Position numbers and translations under genes: made by a program. DNA of 64,000 nt from Euonymus europaeus (Eukaryota > Streptophyta > Magnoliopsida > Celastrales > Celastraceae). Position 1 is the stretch's first letter; each line of letters starts with the position of its first letter. The stretch is taken from NCBI GenBank assembly GCA_963580455.1, contig OY756970.1, forward strand, positions 3,782,001 through 3,846,000, in the 5' to 3' direction. Below, piece by piece: positions 33,335 to 48,300 of the stretch. Under the pieces are notes generated by a model. The model saw only the letters and a list, made by a program, of their open reading frames with translations, was not told where the DNA came from and ran no database searches.

Positions 33335-36300
33335 ATGCTCCTCGCCTGCACAGACTGCATTTTCTCCGCTTCGATGCTCCATCCCATCTCTCGCAGCTAC
33401 AATTCATTGTCCTGGAGGGCGACTAGTCATAACTCACCGAGCCCAGCAAGGAAAAATCGGCGACTCTCCATAGTGAGTTTGATCACCAACTCTGACTCGT
33501 TCGAAGTAGGCCGTCTCATTGGCAGCTATGGCTTCATGAATGTCACAAGGTAACAGTTTTAGGGGTTTTGATTTATCTGTTTCGTTTGCCGGAGGACTTG
33601 TCTTGTCATCTTGTGTGTTTAAAAGAGAAATCCAAGCAGTTAATCCCACTAGGCCTTCTAGTCCATGGTGTTTGTTTTTGGTCTCTGTGTACGCATTTGG
33701 GGTTTTCAGGACCTTGATACGGAAGTCAATTTGGCATGCCTGTTCTCCATTTTTGTTTTTGGAGGACAGCATTGAATGAAACATTTGAAGTTAAATTATA
33801 TGGTAAAACCACTTTGAATATTTCTTTTATGGAGAAAGGTAGCCTTCACTTGCCTCGGAAGGGGGTTCGGAGTTCAAGCATACACACAAAAGTGTTATTT
33901 TTACTTGGAAGATACTTTTGGTGGGATTACTACCATTTAAAGAAGACGGTATTAAGGAACAATTGCTTTACATGTAAAGTCTTGATGGAATTCTTGCACC
34001 ATATCTTCCTTCATTGTCAATTCTCAAGAAGCTCAAATTAGGATTTTTAATATGTTTGAAATTTCTTTGGCGTGTTGTAGTATAAATTTGAGATAGAGCT
34101 TAAAGCTTGGCTTTTCTTAATTGACGAAGGGAAAATTCAAGCCCTTTTCAAGGTCAGCTTTGCGATAGCTTCCACCTTTTGTTGATTTGCATGCATTCGT
34201 TGTTATTATAGTGAAGGTTGGATTGAGTTGGTGGTCAGCTTAGCAATAGCTTCCTTCATTTGCTGACGGACAGCTTTTGGTGCACACTTCCTTCGGTTTG
34301 TCGAATTTTTGTTGAGGATTTCAAGACTTTTAGATAATTCTATGAACATTATAATTTATTTCTACCAGAGATTTCCAACTCTGATCAGTTTAACAACTGC
34401 TCTTCTTTTTTTTTTACCTGGATACAACTTTTGGTGCAGACTTCCTGGGGTCTCTCAAAATTTTTGTTGAATAATTTAATCGACTATGAATTTGAAATTT
34501 ATTTCTATCATAGATTGTCAACTTAATGCCTGTTGGATGAACTCTGATGTGTCGTACTTTGATGTATTAGATTACAGATTACTTGTCTGCTTTCATGCTC
34601 ATATGTTCTCTTACAACTTAGCTCTTTTATTTTAATGCAAAAGAACCTTATTAAAGGGATAAAGCTTTAGTGGATAACCAGAATGCTGTTTTTGGCCATT
34701 TGCCCGGTTTCATTCATATATATATCAAGTTAAAGCGTTCTTTTTAACTTCATGCTTTTAAGACGTGTATATTTCTTTTTTTAGCTCCTGGTTACTTTTA
34801 ATTGGTATGCCATGATTTTATTTTCAATGACTGGAAAAGGGTTTCTATTTGCTTATTTTTTAGGTGTTCGACTCCTTTTAGGTATTCAGGAGTTTGGGAT
34901 AGAAGAGTTCTGAATTGATATTTAGTGACGCTCTGTCATAGACTTGACCATTATTTTGTTGTGGGGCAGTTATAAACGAAAAGTGAAGAAAATTTTCTAG
35001 TCATATGCTTGATGTTGATGTTGGCATGTGCTCGTTATAGAAGTTAATAAAAGGATAGCCGTTTGAAAGAAAAAATATTTAATAGCCTCATTGGAGTAAT
35101 TTCCTTTATTATTGTAAAAATGAGGTTGGTAGTTCCAATAAGGTATTGACTTGGAGCTCACTTGTATTCTCATTTGCTTAGCTTTGTTTGAAAAAAGGTA
35201 AACAACTCCTCTACACAAGGCTCTTGTAGTGTCGGGGTCAGGGACAAATAAGTTGTACATAGACCGTACCCCACATAATATGTGGAGAGACTATTTATAG
35301 GAATTGAAGATGTGAACTCTAGGTTGCACCACTGCAACTTTATTGTTAATCGGATGGCTATCGGATGCAGCAGCTAGGTTTTCATGTTTCGGTTTAATTT
35401 TCTTCACACCTTTGTATTACTATTCAATAAGACTATATACAAGCCTAAACACATAGACATAAGACTAGAATACCCTTAGGTATTCTAACACTCCCCCTCA
35501 AGTTGGAGCATAGATATCAATCATGCCCAACTTGTTACAAATGTATGCTACCCGATTCCCAGAAAGGGCTTTAGTAAATATATCAGCTATTTGTTCTCCA
35601 GTTTTGATATGTTGCACACAAATCAATCCTTTCTGGATTTTCTCACGGACAAAATGACAATCAACTTCAATATGTTTCGTCCGCTCATGGAACACAGGAT
35701 TAGAGGCTATATGGATAGCTGCTTGATTATCACACCACAACTGTATAGGAATTGAGTCTTTTATACCAATCTCTCGAAGCAGATGATGTACCCACATAAG
35801 TTCACAACTAGAATGAGCCATAGCCCTATATTCAGATTCTGCACTCGACCGAGCTACCACACTTTGCTTCTTACTCTTCCATGAGACCAAGTTCCCTCCA
35901 ACAAAGACACAATAACCTGTAGTAGACCGCCGATCTATTGGACAGCCTGCCCAATCCGCATCACAAAATCCTTCTATTCTACTGTGACCCTGATCTCCAA
36001 AAACAACGCCACGAGCTGGGGCACTCTTAAGATATTTTAGAATGTGAACAACCGCATCCCAATGAGATGTTCTAGGAGATGACATGAACTGACTAACCAC
36101 ACTCACTGGAAAGGCGATGTCAGGACGTGTTACAGTGAGATAATTGAGTTTCCCAACCAGTCGCCTATACCGTTCAGGATTCGGGAGTAAATCTCCCTCC
36201 TCATCTGTGAGTTTCACATTCGGTATCATGGGAGCATCACATGGCTTGGCTGTAGTCAAGCCTGTTTCTTCGAGTATATCAAGAACATATTTCCTCTGAG

Positions 36301-39300
36301 ATAGAAATATACCTTTCTTACTTCGATACACTTCAATCCCCAAAAAGTATCGAAGAGAGCCGAGATCCTTTGTCTGAAATTTAGTACGAAGAAAGGATTT
36401 GAGAGCGATAATGCCCGCACTATCACTCCCAGTAATCACAATATCATCAACATAGACCACTAGAAGAATGCACCCACATGCTGAGTTGCGATAGAAAACT
36501 GAATGATCATGAGCACTGCGCCACAATCCAAACTCAAAGACTACTTCGCTGAAACGTCCAAACCAAGCACGAGGGGACTGTTTCAACCCATACAATGATT
36601 TCTGCAGGAAACACACTTTCGCAGACTCCCCCTGAGCAACAAACCCAGGTGGTTGCTCCATGTATACCTCTTCAGTCAGATCACCGTGAAGAAAGGCATT
36701 TTTGATATCCAATTGATACAGGGGCCAATGATATGTGGCAGCCAAGGATATAAAAAGCCGAATGGAAGCAAGTTTAGCAACAGGAGAAAATGTTTCAGAA
36801 TAATCAACCCCATAAATCTGAGCATAACCTTTAGCAACTAACCGAGCCTTAAGGCGAGCTACAGAACCATCCGGATTTACTTTAACTGTGAAAACCCATT
36901 TGCAACCAATAGCATGCTTACCCACTGGAAGGGAAACAAGTCGCCAAGTACTGTTCTCCTCAAGAGCAGCCATTTCATCTAGCATGGCCTTCCGCCAACT
37001 AGAATGAGAAAGAGCTTGGGAAACAGACTTAGGAACAGAGACAGAGTTGAGAGAGGAAACCAGAGACTGAGAGATAAGAGATAAACTGTTATATGACACG
37101 AAAGATGAGATAGGATAAGTACATGAACGTTTACCTTTGCGAAGAGCAATTGGGAGGTCGAGACTGCTAGCAGTTGGAGAAGGGGGATCTTGAGACGAAG
37201 AAGCAGGTAGAGGTAAAGCATCCAGATCAGACGTTGATGTCATTGGAGTGTTCACTGTAGGTATCACGGGGGGAAAGACAGTGTGGCGAGAAAATGTCTT
37301 GGTAATGGGAGGGCGAGAAGATTCAGAAGAATTGTCTGAAGTACTAGTATGGTAGACAAGAAACTCATCCTCAGGAGCGTATACAGGTACAGAAGGTTCA
37401 GAGACAAAGGGCGTAGACTCAAAAAAAGGTAACATCAGCTGAGACTAAGTATCTTCCTAGAGCAGGAGAAAAACATCGATACCCTTTTTGGTGTCGAGAA
37501 TACCCTAAGAAAAGACATTTAAGAGACCGGGGATCGAGTTTGGACACCTGTGGTCGGACATCCTGCACAAAACAGACGCAGCCAAAAATATGAGGGGGAA
37601 GAGAGAATAGAGGACGAGAAGGGAACAGAGTGGAGTAAGGAATATGACCATTAAGAACTGAAGATGGCATGCGATTAATCAAATAGCAAGCAGTATTAAC
37701 AGCATCAGCCCAAAAGACTTTGGAAACATTCATAGAAAATAACAGAGCACGGGCAACTTCCATCAAGTGACGATTTTTTCTTTCAGCCACCCCATTTTGT
37801 TGAGGGGTAACAATACATGAAGATTGGTGAACAACGCCATTGGCAGTGAGAAAAGACGATAGAGAATGAGAAAAATATTCTTTAGCATTGTCACTTTGCA
37901 AAACACGAATAGAAGCATTATGTTGTGTTTTGATTTCAGCATAGAAAGCACAAAAGATAGAATACAACTCAACACGATTTTTCATTAAATATAACCAAGT
38001 GACACGGGAAAAATCATCAACAAAAGTGACAAAATACCGAAATCCAGATTTAGAAACAATAGGACAGGGACCCCAAATGTCAGAATGAATCAACTCAAAA
38101 GGGGACGCAGCCCATTTATTGACTCGAGGAAGATAAGACACACGATGGTGCTTGGCAAATTGACAGGCCTCACACTCCAACTTAGACACAGACCGTAAAC
38201 TCGGACAAAGACGTTTTAATACATTGAAAGAAGGATGACCAAACTGACAATGCAATTGGTAAGAGGAGAGGTAACTTGTTGAAGCAAGGGACCGTGGCAT
38301 TGGTGGAGAGTCAGCAACAAGAACGTACAGACCATTGGATTCACGACCTCTACCAATAATCTTCTTCGTCACAAGATCCTGAAAGACACAGGAATCAGGA
38401 AAGAAGTGAACAGAACAATTCAAAGCACGAGTAAGTTTACTAACAGACATCAAATTAAGAGGAAAATGAGGTAAACAAAGCACAGAAGACAGAGACAAGG
38501 AAGAAGTAGGAGAAGCAGTGCCACTACCAAGAACAGGAACACTAGAACCATCAGGAAGTATGACACTAGGGAACATGGGAGATGACTGGAATGAAGAAAG
38601 AATACTTGTATTGCTTGCCATATGATCTGTAGCTCCAGAATCAATGACCTAATTGGGTGAGGAGGAAGTGAGACATGCAGTGGGGTTACCTGACTGAACA
38701 AGAGTAGCAGCATGGGCCGAGTTCTGAGTGGCTTGAAACTGAGCAAAACGAGCATATTCATCGGTAGATATCACAACATGACCATCAGAACTTGTAGCTC
38801 TACTAGGAATAGCTAACAATCCGTCGTGGGTGACAACATTAGCTACTCGCTGAGGAGTAGTCGGTTTCCCATGCAACTTCCAACAATTCTTTTTTTAAAT
38901 GACCCTGTTCCCCACAATAGAAACAGACTCGAGGACCGCCACGTCCTCCACCATCACGACCACCATTGCGACCACCTCTACCACCACCATCTCGACCACC
39001 TTGAGTACTCCATCCAATTAGAGCAGAAGTCTCACCGACACTGGATCCTCCAGGGGACTCCCGAGTGGAATCCTTACACACCATTCGCAACCGAGAGAAT
39101 GCCTCAGCAAGTGATGAAAGATCTGTGTCTGTAAGAAGTTGAGACCGAGGCACATCATAAGTAGAGTCCAATCCGGCAAGAAAACACTGGACAATTATCT
39201 CCTCCTGTTGTTCCTGCATCTTCTTCACATCAGCAGTAATAGGATATAAAGTCTTCATCTCTTCAAACATTCTCTTAAAGGTAGTATAATAATCTACCAA

Positions 39301-42300
39301 AGTGCGGCCCTTCTGATCAGCACGATACAATCCGGACAACAACTCATGAATATGAGATAAATTCTTCTTACTCGCATACAAGGAATCAAGATACTCCCAC
39401 AATTCCTTGAGTGAATCACAATGACCCACCATATCATCCACCGAAGGATCCATAGTATTTTGAATCATATTATATAGTTTGTCATCGTCCTTCATCCACT
39501 GAGCCTTAGCTGTGAGCTCGGTTGGAGGATCATCGGTTAGATGTTTCTCCATGTCAATACCCGATAAATACCGGCGAATGATGCGCTTCCATTGTTGATA
39601 ATTTGAACCATTCAATTTTCGATCTGTAATCCGGGCGGTTGCAGCAACTATTTCAGTAGTAACCTTCTTCTCACCAATCTCTGCCATTTTTATTCAAGAA
39701 ATGCAGAAACAAAATAAATATCACAGTACCACTTAAACAAGGCAGACAGGTAAGCCAAAAAACACAAGCCACACTCGGCCAGCCTCTTTGGAAACCAAAA
39801 AAGTCAGCAGTCTCTCTGGAATCACATATACTCAGCCTGACTTCTCTGGAAACACAGAACCAGAGCAGAAAACACACTAGGAAAGGCAGAAATCGCCGGA
39901 AAAAGCTGACTGAAAATAACTGGAGAGCAGTCGCACAAGGCACTGCTCGAGATAGCCAAAAATCACCGGAAATGTCTCCACAGAAATCACCGGAATCCAC
40001 AGAAGTCACCGGAATCCACAGAAGTCACCGGAAATGTCCCTGCCCAGACCTGACGACCACTCGCGCGACACCAGCAGACCTCGCGCTCGGTCGCGCGACA
40101 CCAAACGACTCGCACGACACCAGCAGACCTCGGGCTCTGTCGCGCGACACCAGACGACGCGCGGGACACCAGCAGACCTCGGGCTCTGTCGCGCGACACC
40201 AGACGACGCGCGCGACACCAAACTGCGCTGCTTGCTCCTCCGGAAGGGTCGCGCGACACCAAACTGGTGTTCCGGAACGTACTGCGCTGCTCGCAACTCG
40301 TCCTTCCGATCGACTGATTCAAGCTCACTGGAACTTACAAACTTACGGCTCCGATACCATGTTAATCGGATGGCTATCGGATGCAGCAGCTAGGTTTTCA
40401 TGTTTCGGTTTAATTTTCTTCACACCTTTGTATTACTATTCAATAAGACTATATACAAGCCTAAACACATAGACATAAGACTAGAATACCCTTAGGTATT
40501 CTAACATTTATCATTGGGGCACATATTCGCTTTTGAAACAGCTCTCGTGCACAAAGCTTCCACAGTGGGCAGGAATAGGCTAGATGTATGCAGCCTTCCC
40601 CCACATAATATGCAGAGAGGTTGTTTAGCTTTTCCTATAACTTCCTTATTTCTAGAATTGTTTTTTATATTTACATGTACTTCTTTTCTTCAGCTATTCA
40701 GGTTTTCAATCGGGGACAGAAATTGAATTTTCTTCTAGAGCTATGGGGCAATTGGGACTTCAGGATGTGGGAGAAGGCAGTGTAAAAATCAGGTTCATTT
40801 TCGTGGATGGATGAGAATTGTACCTTAGGCATAGATAATAACACTGAGATAGGTGGATTCAGTATCTTTTCTTGTTACTGATACTATTAATGGCAGTTAT
40901 TTTGCAGACTTTATGAAGGTAGAATAGCACAAGGTTCGCTTAGAGGAACTCCAGTTATCTTTAAGGTAGTCCTTTAGTGAAATAATAAAGGATGTGATTC
41001 ATTTAATAGAATAATTCAATTGTTTTTCGAAATTTTTTGAGTTGTTAAATAGCATTAAATTTGCAAAAGAGCAAGCATTGCTACATTTCCAATATATAAT
41101 TTCATTTTTGATAATATATTAAGCTTTTTCCCTTTTACATTGATAGGTATATATGTTTCAATTAGAGGAATGCACTTATATGATTCGCTTGTTCCTTTAG
41201 TTATTAGTTGTGGGGCTTTGGCTTTACTTTCTAGTCTATGCTACGCTATGCAGTAGCAGTTGCTTTTAGCTTTTGCATTTGTATTCATACTTGAAATTTT
41301 TGAAGAGAAATGTTGTGCGCTAATTTGAGTCCTGCAGAACTTTACTGTTACGTGATTTTGATTTGGATTTGGTTCAGTTCTTGAACACAATATAATCCTC
41401 TCAAGCATAACATACTTAGCCATGAAGGTTTTCCCTGGACGACGAGCTGGTGGAAATGATGCTGATATGATGGCCGCAAATGAGCTAAGTGCTCATGTTT
41501 TCCTTCAGGTAAAACAAAAAAGTATTTTAAAGTGCCAACGGGATATGAGTTATATTTTGGCTATTCTCTCTTGCTTCTGTCCAGCAGTATTTTAGTTTCT
41601 CGGGGTGAATGACTCATACTCATTGATGCACTCTGTTATCTTTCAGGGCAGTTCAAAAGGTATCTGTCAGAACCTTGTGCTTCTTCTTGGTGGGTTTGAG
41701 ACAAAAACTGGAGAGCAGGTTTATCATAAAATTTCGTTATTGCCATATTTTTAAAGTACAAGGAATTATCTGTATTGGTAAATTTAAATTGAACCAAAAG
41801 TAATGCTCTACAGTGGCTTGCTTTCCGTAAAGATGGGAAGTACAGTGCAGCAGATTATGCGAAGGTTACCAGTGAAAACATGACAAAAAGTCGTTCGCTC
41901 AGACAGAACTATTGGAATCATTTTGATCATGAGCAAGCAATTAAACGCAGAAGCTTTTTTGTTATGAAGCTATTTCGGGGTGTGATGAGTGGTCTGGCTT
42001 ACTTGCATGACAATGAAAGATTACACCAGAGTCTTGGACCATCATCTATTGTTCTCAAGTGAGTTCCATAGTTATCTCCTTAGCTGTTATATTTCTGAAC
42101 TTTTGTATTAATGTCGTGCATATGGTTTCTCATTTGTGTCTTGCTCAAAAGAAAAAAAGGTTGGTTATTTGTGTCGATAAAAGTTTACAAGATAGTATTC
42201 TTGTCAATGCCAGTACAATGACTGAGAGAGATGCTGCTTACTTAGTTCCACAACTTCGGGATCTGGCCTTTTCAGCTGATATTAGGTACAGTTTTGTTCC

Positions 42301-45300
42301 TTTTATATTTATTTAAACTGACCATATTTCAGGATACAGTTCAGTGAGGAACAATATCTCTTTACACGGCCTTACGTTTTTTATAGGATATTAATGAGTG
42401 TAGGGAAGTCGTTTATTCTATTGGCATCATGATAATGCATAGTTGTTTTGTGGTTTGCCTCCATATGTGATTTTGAAAACAATAACATAACTACAACAAT
42501 AGAATTGCTCATTCACTTGTAAAAGATAAGTGGTGATTCATATATGATATTTGTTTGATAAAGCTGTTCAATGTATGACGATATGCCCCATTTTTTTGTA
42601 TACACGCCATTCCTCAGATGGCCAATGTGGCTGATTTTGTAGCTAAGTTATGTCATTTAATGAGCAAACTGCAAATACTTGAGAGAAGATTCTTGTACAT
42701 TTAATCTTCTGACTAACCTTCCATGAGGACCTCAGAACTCGGTACAACTCCCTTATTGAAGTGAGGATCACCTGTGTATATGGAGGCGATTGAGAGCTGA
42801 CCCCTAACCGGCTTAGGGATCTCTTGGCAAAACTACTCATCCATCTTAAATTTGTATTCTAGGCACCATCTTGTTCCTAGAGAGTATGCTAACCAGCAAA
42901 CTGATTAAAGTATCTTCAATTCTTTCAACTTGAAATACCAAAAAGGTATTAGGGCATGTGAAATTAACTTCAGAAGCTAGTCTAAGTTTTGGAGAACCAT
43001 AGAAATAAACTAAAAATCTTTTTGGCATTTTATCATAAGGTAGACGGAGAGAAAACTAAGATGAGACTCCATCATAGTTGAAGTTATCTTGCTTTTGTTT
43101 CTATATTCTTTTCTTCTAGCTATCAAAGCCTGGCTATATTTTTAGTTTATCTTGTTTGAGAACATAGAACCTCTCGGAGGTTGTGCCACATGGGATCCAC
43201 TCCTGTTGACTAAATCCTGGATGGAAGCAGCTACTTGCAAACCAAATATTGAAAAGTATGTAATTGGATGTTATCATATTTTTTAGGTGGTTATCAAATC
43301 ATTGGTTTATTAGAAGTTGGAAGTGCACTCAAATTTCATAAAGCTCCCTGACACACACCTTAAGAAAAGAGAAGAAAGACTCAACGCATAATTTTTTTTG
43401 TGTATAAAGGGCTTTTCTTTCCCATTAACTGGTGTGGCTTGTCAGGTATTCATATTTAGAAGAAGGTCTTGGAACATTGTCAGAGGGACTCTGGAGAAGG
43501 GCATCCACTGCTGGTGCCTTTACTCCCATGGAGAAGAGAGCATTTGGAATAGCTGATGACATGTAATTTTTGAGTTCATTTTCATCAATGCGCGATTGGG
43601 ATTTTTAGGCTATTCAATTCAGTATGTGGCCTTTCTTCTCTTGTCACAGATATGAAGCAGGTCTTCTTTTAGCGTATTTCGCTTTTGTTCCATTTTGTGA
43701 AGCAGGCACAATGGACAGCCTTTCTTTGCAAGTAAGTTTGTTTGTTTCTGATTTTCCATCAATTCTAGCATAGATTTTATCATCATATAGGTGAGGCTGT
43801 CAAGTTTTGAAGCAAAGTAAATAAAGAAATATATAGATGAGAATATGTAAAGAAGTTCACCAATAACCCTTTTCTTTGACTGTATGAACTTTCAGAGGCT
43901 CTTGGAGAGCACTTTCCGACTTGATCTAGAAGCAACAAGAGAGTAAGTTGTCAGTTATATGCCACAAATGATGTATTCGTCACTTTGATGATATAGTTTT
44001 TCCTCTAGCTATACCATCTAAAAAGGATGAACTTCAGTTTCCAGTAACATATATTCATGAAATATTGAGATCAGGTTGTAGAATATTTTCTTTTTCTGGC
44101 TTGTTTGATTCTGGACATTTTCCCTTCATCATAACTTATTTATTGCATGGGACACGTTGTAGGCTTTTAAGCAATCTTTCTGTAGGGAGTGAACATGTTG
44201 ATATACAATAGGAAAATTTTGATGGATGGAATTATATGTAGAAGTGAACATGTTGGATTAGGTTTGGCATTCTGCTAATAAGTTTGTGGACAAACTGTCA
44301 TAGTTGCTGTAATATATTAATTATACTTACGTTTGGTAGTATGAGAGTGTGACATTGTATCAACTCGTATTCGTCTCTAATTCTTAAAGTGGATTGTATC
44401 CTTTCATTTAATTTCCTGCTTTTGAAAAATATTTTTGGCAGTCTTTAATGGTCGGCTCTCTTTTGCTGTCTCCTTTATGTTTTTTGCCCCTTTAATTTAT
44501 GTGCAGGTATTGTCTAGCAGATGACCGTTTACTCGAAGCTGTCAAGTTTCTTGATCTTGGTGATGGTGCTGGTTGGGAATTACTTCAGGTATGACTACTT
44601 TTGTTATCTTGTTGACCTAAGCACTTTTCCTCACTTGTCTTGAATATCATGGAAAGATGGAACATTCTACCTCAAAGCCAAGAAAGTGACTCATAAATGG
44701 TAGTAGTAACATCTGACATAACATTAAAATATTTTTCATTACAATTTTCATCCAAAGGAGATATGAATAAGTATAAGACGATCAGCCACTCCGTCCCTAG
44801 TTCATAGCTGATAAATTTGCATTCTCAACATTGCCGAGTATTATCAACTCACTCTTGTCTAGATTCGCCTTAGATTTTTCGCTACTTCAAAGAAAACTTA
44901 GTTTTTGATAGACCTCCACCAGTCTATTAAACAATAAAAGATGAGTCATTATTCCCCCTTTCTCTCCTGATATATTCTAAAGCATGCAGTCAACTATACA
45001 ACCTTCCACCATGTTTCTCCGCCTTCATCACAGAACAAGAGGACTTCTTCCTTCACCAAAATGCTATATTTTTGTTTATGAAGGGGGAAGGAGATGTTAC
45101 TCACTTCATGATTCACTTAGTCCAATAATCTACAAACGCCGTTCTATTTGTCAAAGCAAAAAGAAAGTATTTTCATGGTTGACCGACACTTTATTGTGTG
45201 TGTGAACTTATCCCAAGTGTAGGGTATCGGCAAGTAGTATATTTCGGAAGTCCGGAGTCGAGTCTCGAGGAGGAAGTGTTTAGGATTCTTGGAAGTGAAT

Positions 45301-48300
45301 GCAAATGTAATGTATTTATGCAATTTCACAATGAATAACACATATCACACATGAAAATAAATTTGGTCCGATTCAATCGGTAATTTGATTTTCAATTCAA
45401 GCAAGTAACGAAATTGATTCAATTCAAACAATTAATTAAAAAACTCTAGTCCTAATCCATCATGGTAGATAATCCTCTCTCATGCTCAATGTATCCAAAT
45501 TCAATCATGCGAGCACAATTAAATCAAAAGCATTCAATTAATGAAATTGGACTTGGGTTTATGATGACTTCGATACAAGGGATGTTGGTTAGAAAATCTT
45601 CAAGATTTAACGATAAATGCTTAGAATACAACACACCAAATAATATGGATTAATATTCCCCTTTGGACTTGGCCTAATCGTCAAACTAGATTTACACTCA
45701 AATCTCTCCAACATAACAACAGCATGCTCATTTCTAAACACCCAAGTCACAACTATCAAGAAATCAAAATAAGAACTCCATAACAATGGATTCCATGGCA
45801 TACATTGAGCAATCAAGATTCAGATCTACCACCTAGGATTAGGAACTAGAGATAAGGACTACTCACTCATGATCATATCAATAAACATGCTCATATATAT
45901 CAAAATCGGTATGCTTACAGAAATTTTGGATGAAAAACTGAACAAAAGCTTGAGAGAAGAAAATGCTGAAAAAGCTGCCTCTAATGGTGAATCCTCCCTT
46001 CCAACCCCAAAACTAGGGTTTTTACCCTTCACTTTCATGTTTAAGACCTATTCTATCCTTACAAATTCATTCCCCATTGGTTACAATCCATATTTCCCCA
46101 AAATGTCCTTCAAAAATTGATTTCCGGAATGCAGAATCGCGACCAGCGTCCGGACGGATTACACTTCCGTCCGGACGGATATTGAATCTGTCTCCTCCCA
46201 AGAGTAATCCATCCCGAGGGATTATTATCCGTCGGGATGGATCTGTCCGGACGGCCAAAAGTGGCGTCCGGACGGATTACTCTTGTTTGCTCTCTGCCTC
46301 CGTTTCTTTGTAACTTGTCCGGACGGCTTCTTCTTGTGTCTGGACGGACCTTCTTAAATTGATGCAAGACCTCCTTTTTCTTCTCTCTTCAAGTATTCCA
46401 ATGCCTCTTCTAATGATTTAACTCCATATGAGCCGTTTTCTGCAAGATTTAATGGCGACATTGTAAGAAGCTTAACAACAAGTTAAATGAATTATTAAAG
46501 CCTAAATACCCCATAATTCTATTATGAAAATCCCAATTACGAGGTATTATCACACCCCCCAACTTGAATGTTGCTAGTCTCTAGCAACACAAACAATGAA
46601 TTAAACTATATAATTTTTTTTTTTTTCAATACTTCGAACTCACTTTTATAGGAATCACGATTGCATTTCGCACATGCAATAAGCCTTTAAACCCCTAGGT
46701 CACCCCAGTGGACAAGTTGTAGTCTTGTGAGGGTTTATCAGAGCGATACCCACAAACACTCTACAAGGGATCCATACCTACTTTAAACATGCAATTTAAG
46801 ATTCTTAAGGTCAAATGAGCAAGGTGCAAAGCTAATTTCCCAATTTCCTAATTTTCAACACTAATAAGATCCTGGTTAAGCCAATCATAATCCACTTTAG
46901 AGCAATCTAGAAAGTTTAGTAATAAGGAAAATATAAGTGCAACCAAGCAAACCTCTATTGAAATTCACACAAGTATGATTTCGTTGTGAACCCTTTTAGT
47001 GTTCCCAAATTCCCAACCCCTTGGCATAATTTAAACATAAATGATTGTAATGGGTAATTGACCCACACAATTAGAGTGAAATGCAAGTGTTTATGAAAGA
47101 TAGTTTAGGGTGGACATAGCTTTGTGAAAGGAATTACCTACAAATGTAACAATAGCATTCATCAATAAGCTTGATTACCTTCAAATTGAACTCATCACTA
47201 GGAACAATGGTTTGAAAAGAAGCGGAAGTGAAGGTAGGCTATTTCGGATCTAGGTAATATGTCACAAAATTGAGTTCTCAAATTGAGCTACTCATTCATT
47301 ACCTCCAAATTGATTTTTTTTCTTTTCTTTGCACCTTCATACCAGTTGTTCATTTGTTTGGTGTTGCTTTTCATAACTTGAAAACTTTAGGGCTAGCATA
47401 TTCTCTCTTTTTTTTTTACATATGATTGAACTTATGCATAACCCTCATCGATTCTGGTAATGAGTATCACTTAGAATTTGGATTTAAAATCTCGACTCAA
47501 TCTTGTGATGAAATATTAGGGAGTTGGCTCACTCAATTTTTCTGGTTCTCACAAGTTTTTTTTTTAATATATTGGAGCAAAAGATATCTTACACATGAAT
47601 TAGGGTAGGCTCAATATTTGTCCCAATGAGTACGTTCAATCCGAGAGTCACAAGCAAAAGATGAATGACTATATATTACATTTCTCAGCAATCAATTGTA
47701 ATGCTTCAAAGCTATTGAAAACATGCTTATGGAATAATCAATGAAAGAATAAAAGAATGAAATGAATCCCATAATTTATTAATGAAGAATGGCTCAAAGA
47801 ATGTATGAGTAGTAGTTATTTCAAGCAAAAGGGAGTCACAACTTCAATCATTTAAGTGTTTCAATCTTACAAGGCTCATTTAACCACACATTTGATATGA
47901 AAATATGTCTAAATTGCATCCCACATGAATTAATCATGATCACACCATTTCCTCACAAGCAATGATTCATAAGAAATTGAGACTATCTACTTTACACTTG
48001 CAAATTTTTGACCAATAAGGAGAAATTGAAATGTAAAAAGTATTTACGAATCCTTTGGTTTCCTTCCCTTCCCTCTTAAGTTAATCTACTCCTTTTCACA
48101 ATCTTTTTTTTCTTCTTTAATATCATTGACATTCAATCACTTAAGGACAATTATAAGGATTTTCATACCATACTTTTCACAATGGTTTGAATTGAAGAAC
48201 CAAGAACACAATCTGAAAAATTAGACAAACCATAGGTCCAAATATAGTTCAATCATTCAAATAATACAAGAAAGATTAGTTCTGAAAGTGAGGTCAAAAG

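Larger units (their letters stand above)
35344..40506 (-). mobile_element. Very young Ty1/Copia retrotransposon in intron 1 (antisense to host gene)
   Basis: LTRs of 147 bp at 35344-35490 and 40360-40506 are identical by eye. They are flanked by a perfect TTTAT duplication (35339-35343 and 40507-40511). On the minus strand the primer-binding site TGGTATCGGAGCC follows the 5' LTR, and a polypurine tract (TTGAGGGGGAGTG) precedes the 3' LTR. Gag, protease, integrase, RT and RNase H are all present with catalytic motifs. Three lesions break the single polyprotein frame: an A-run shift at about 38890, a TAG at about 38649 and a T-run shift at about 37428. Confidence 0.97.

Noticed and set aside
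39987..40472. Arg/Ser/Thr-rich frames on both strands in the young Copia leader
   Set aside because: They arise from GC-rich tandem repeats between the primer-binding site and gag, not from a gene.
45462..46367. Short frames in both Gypsy LTRs (duplicate peptides at 45462 and 59568)
   Set aside because: They repeat because the LTRs are copies of each other, and they show no coding signature.
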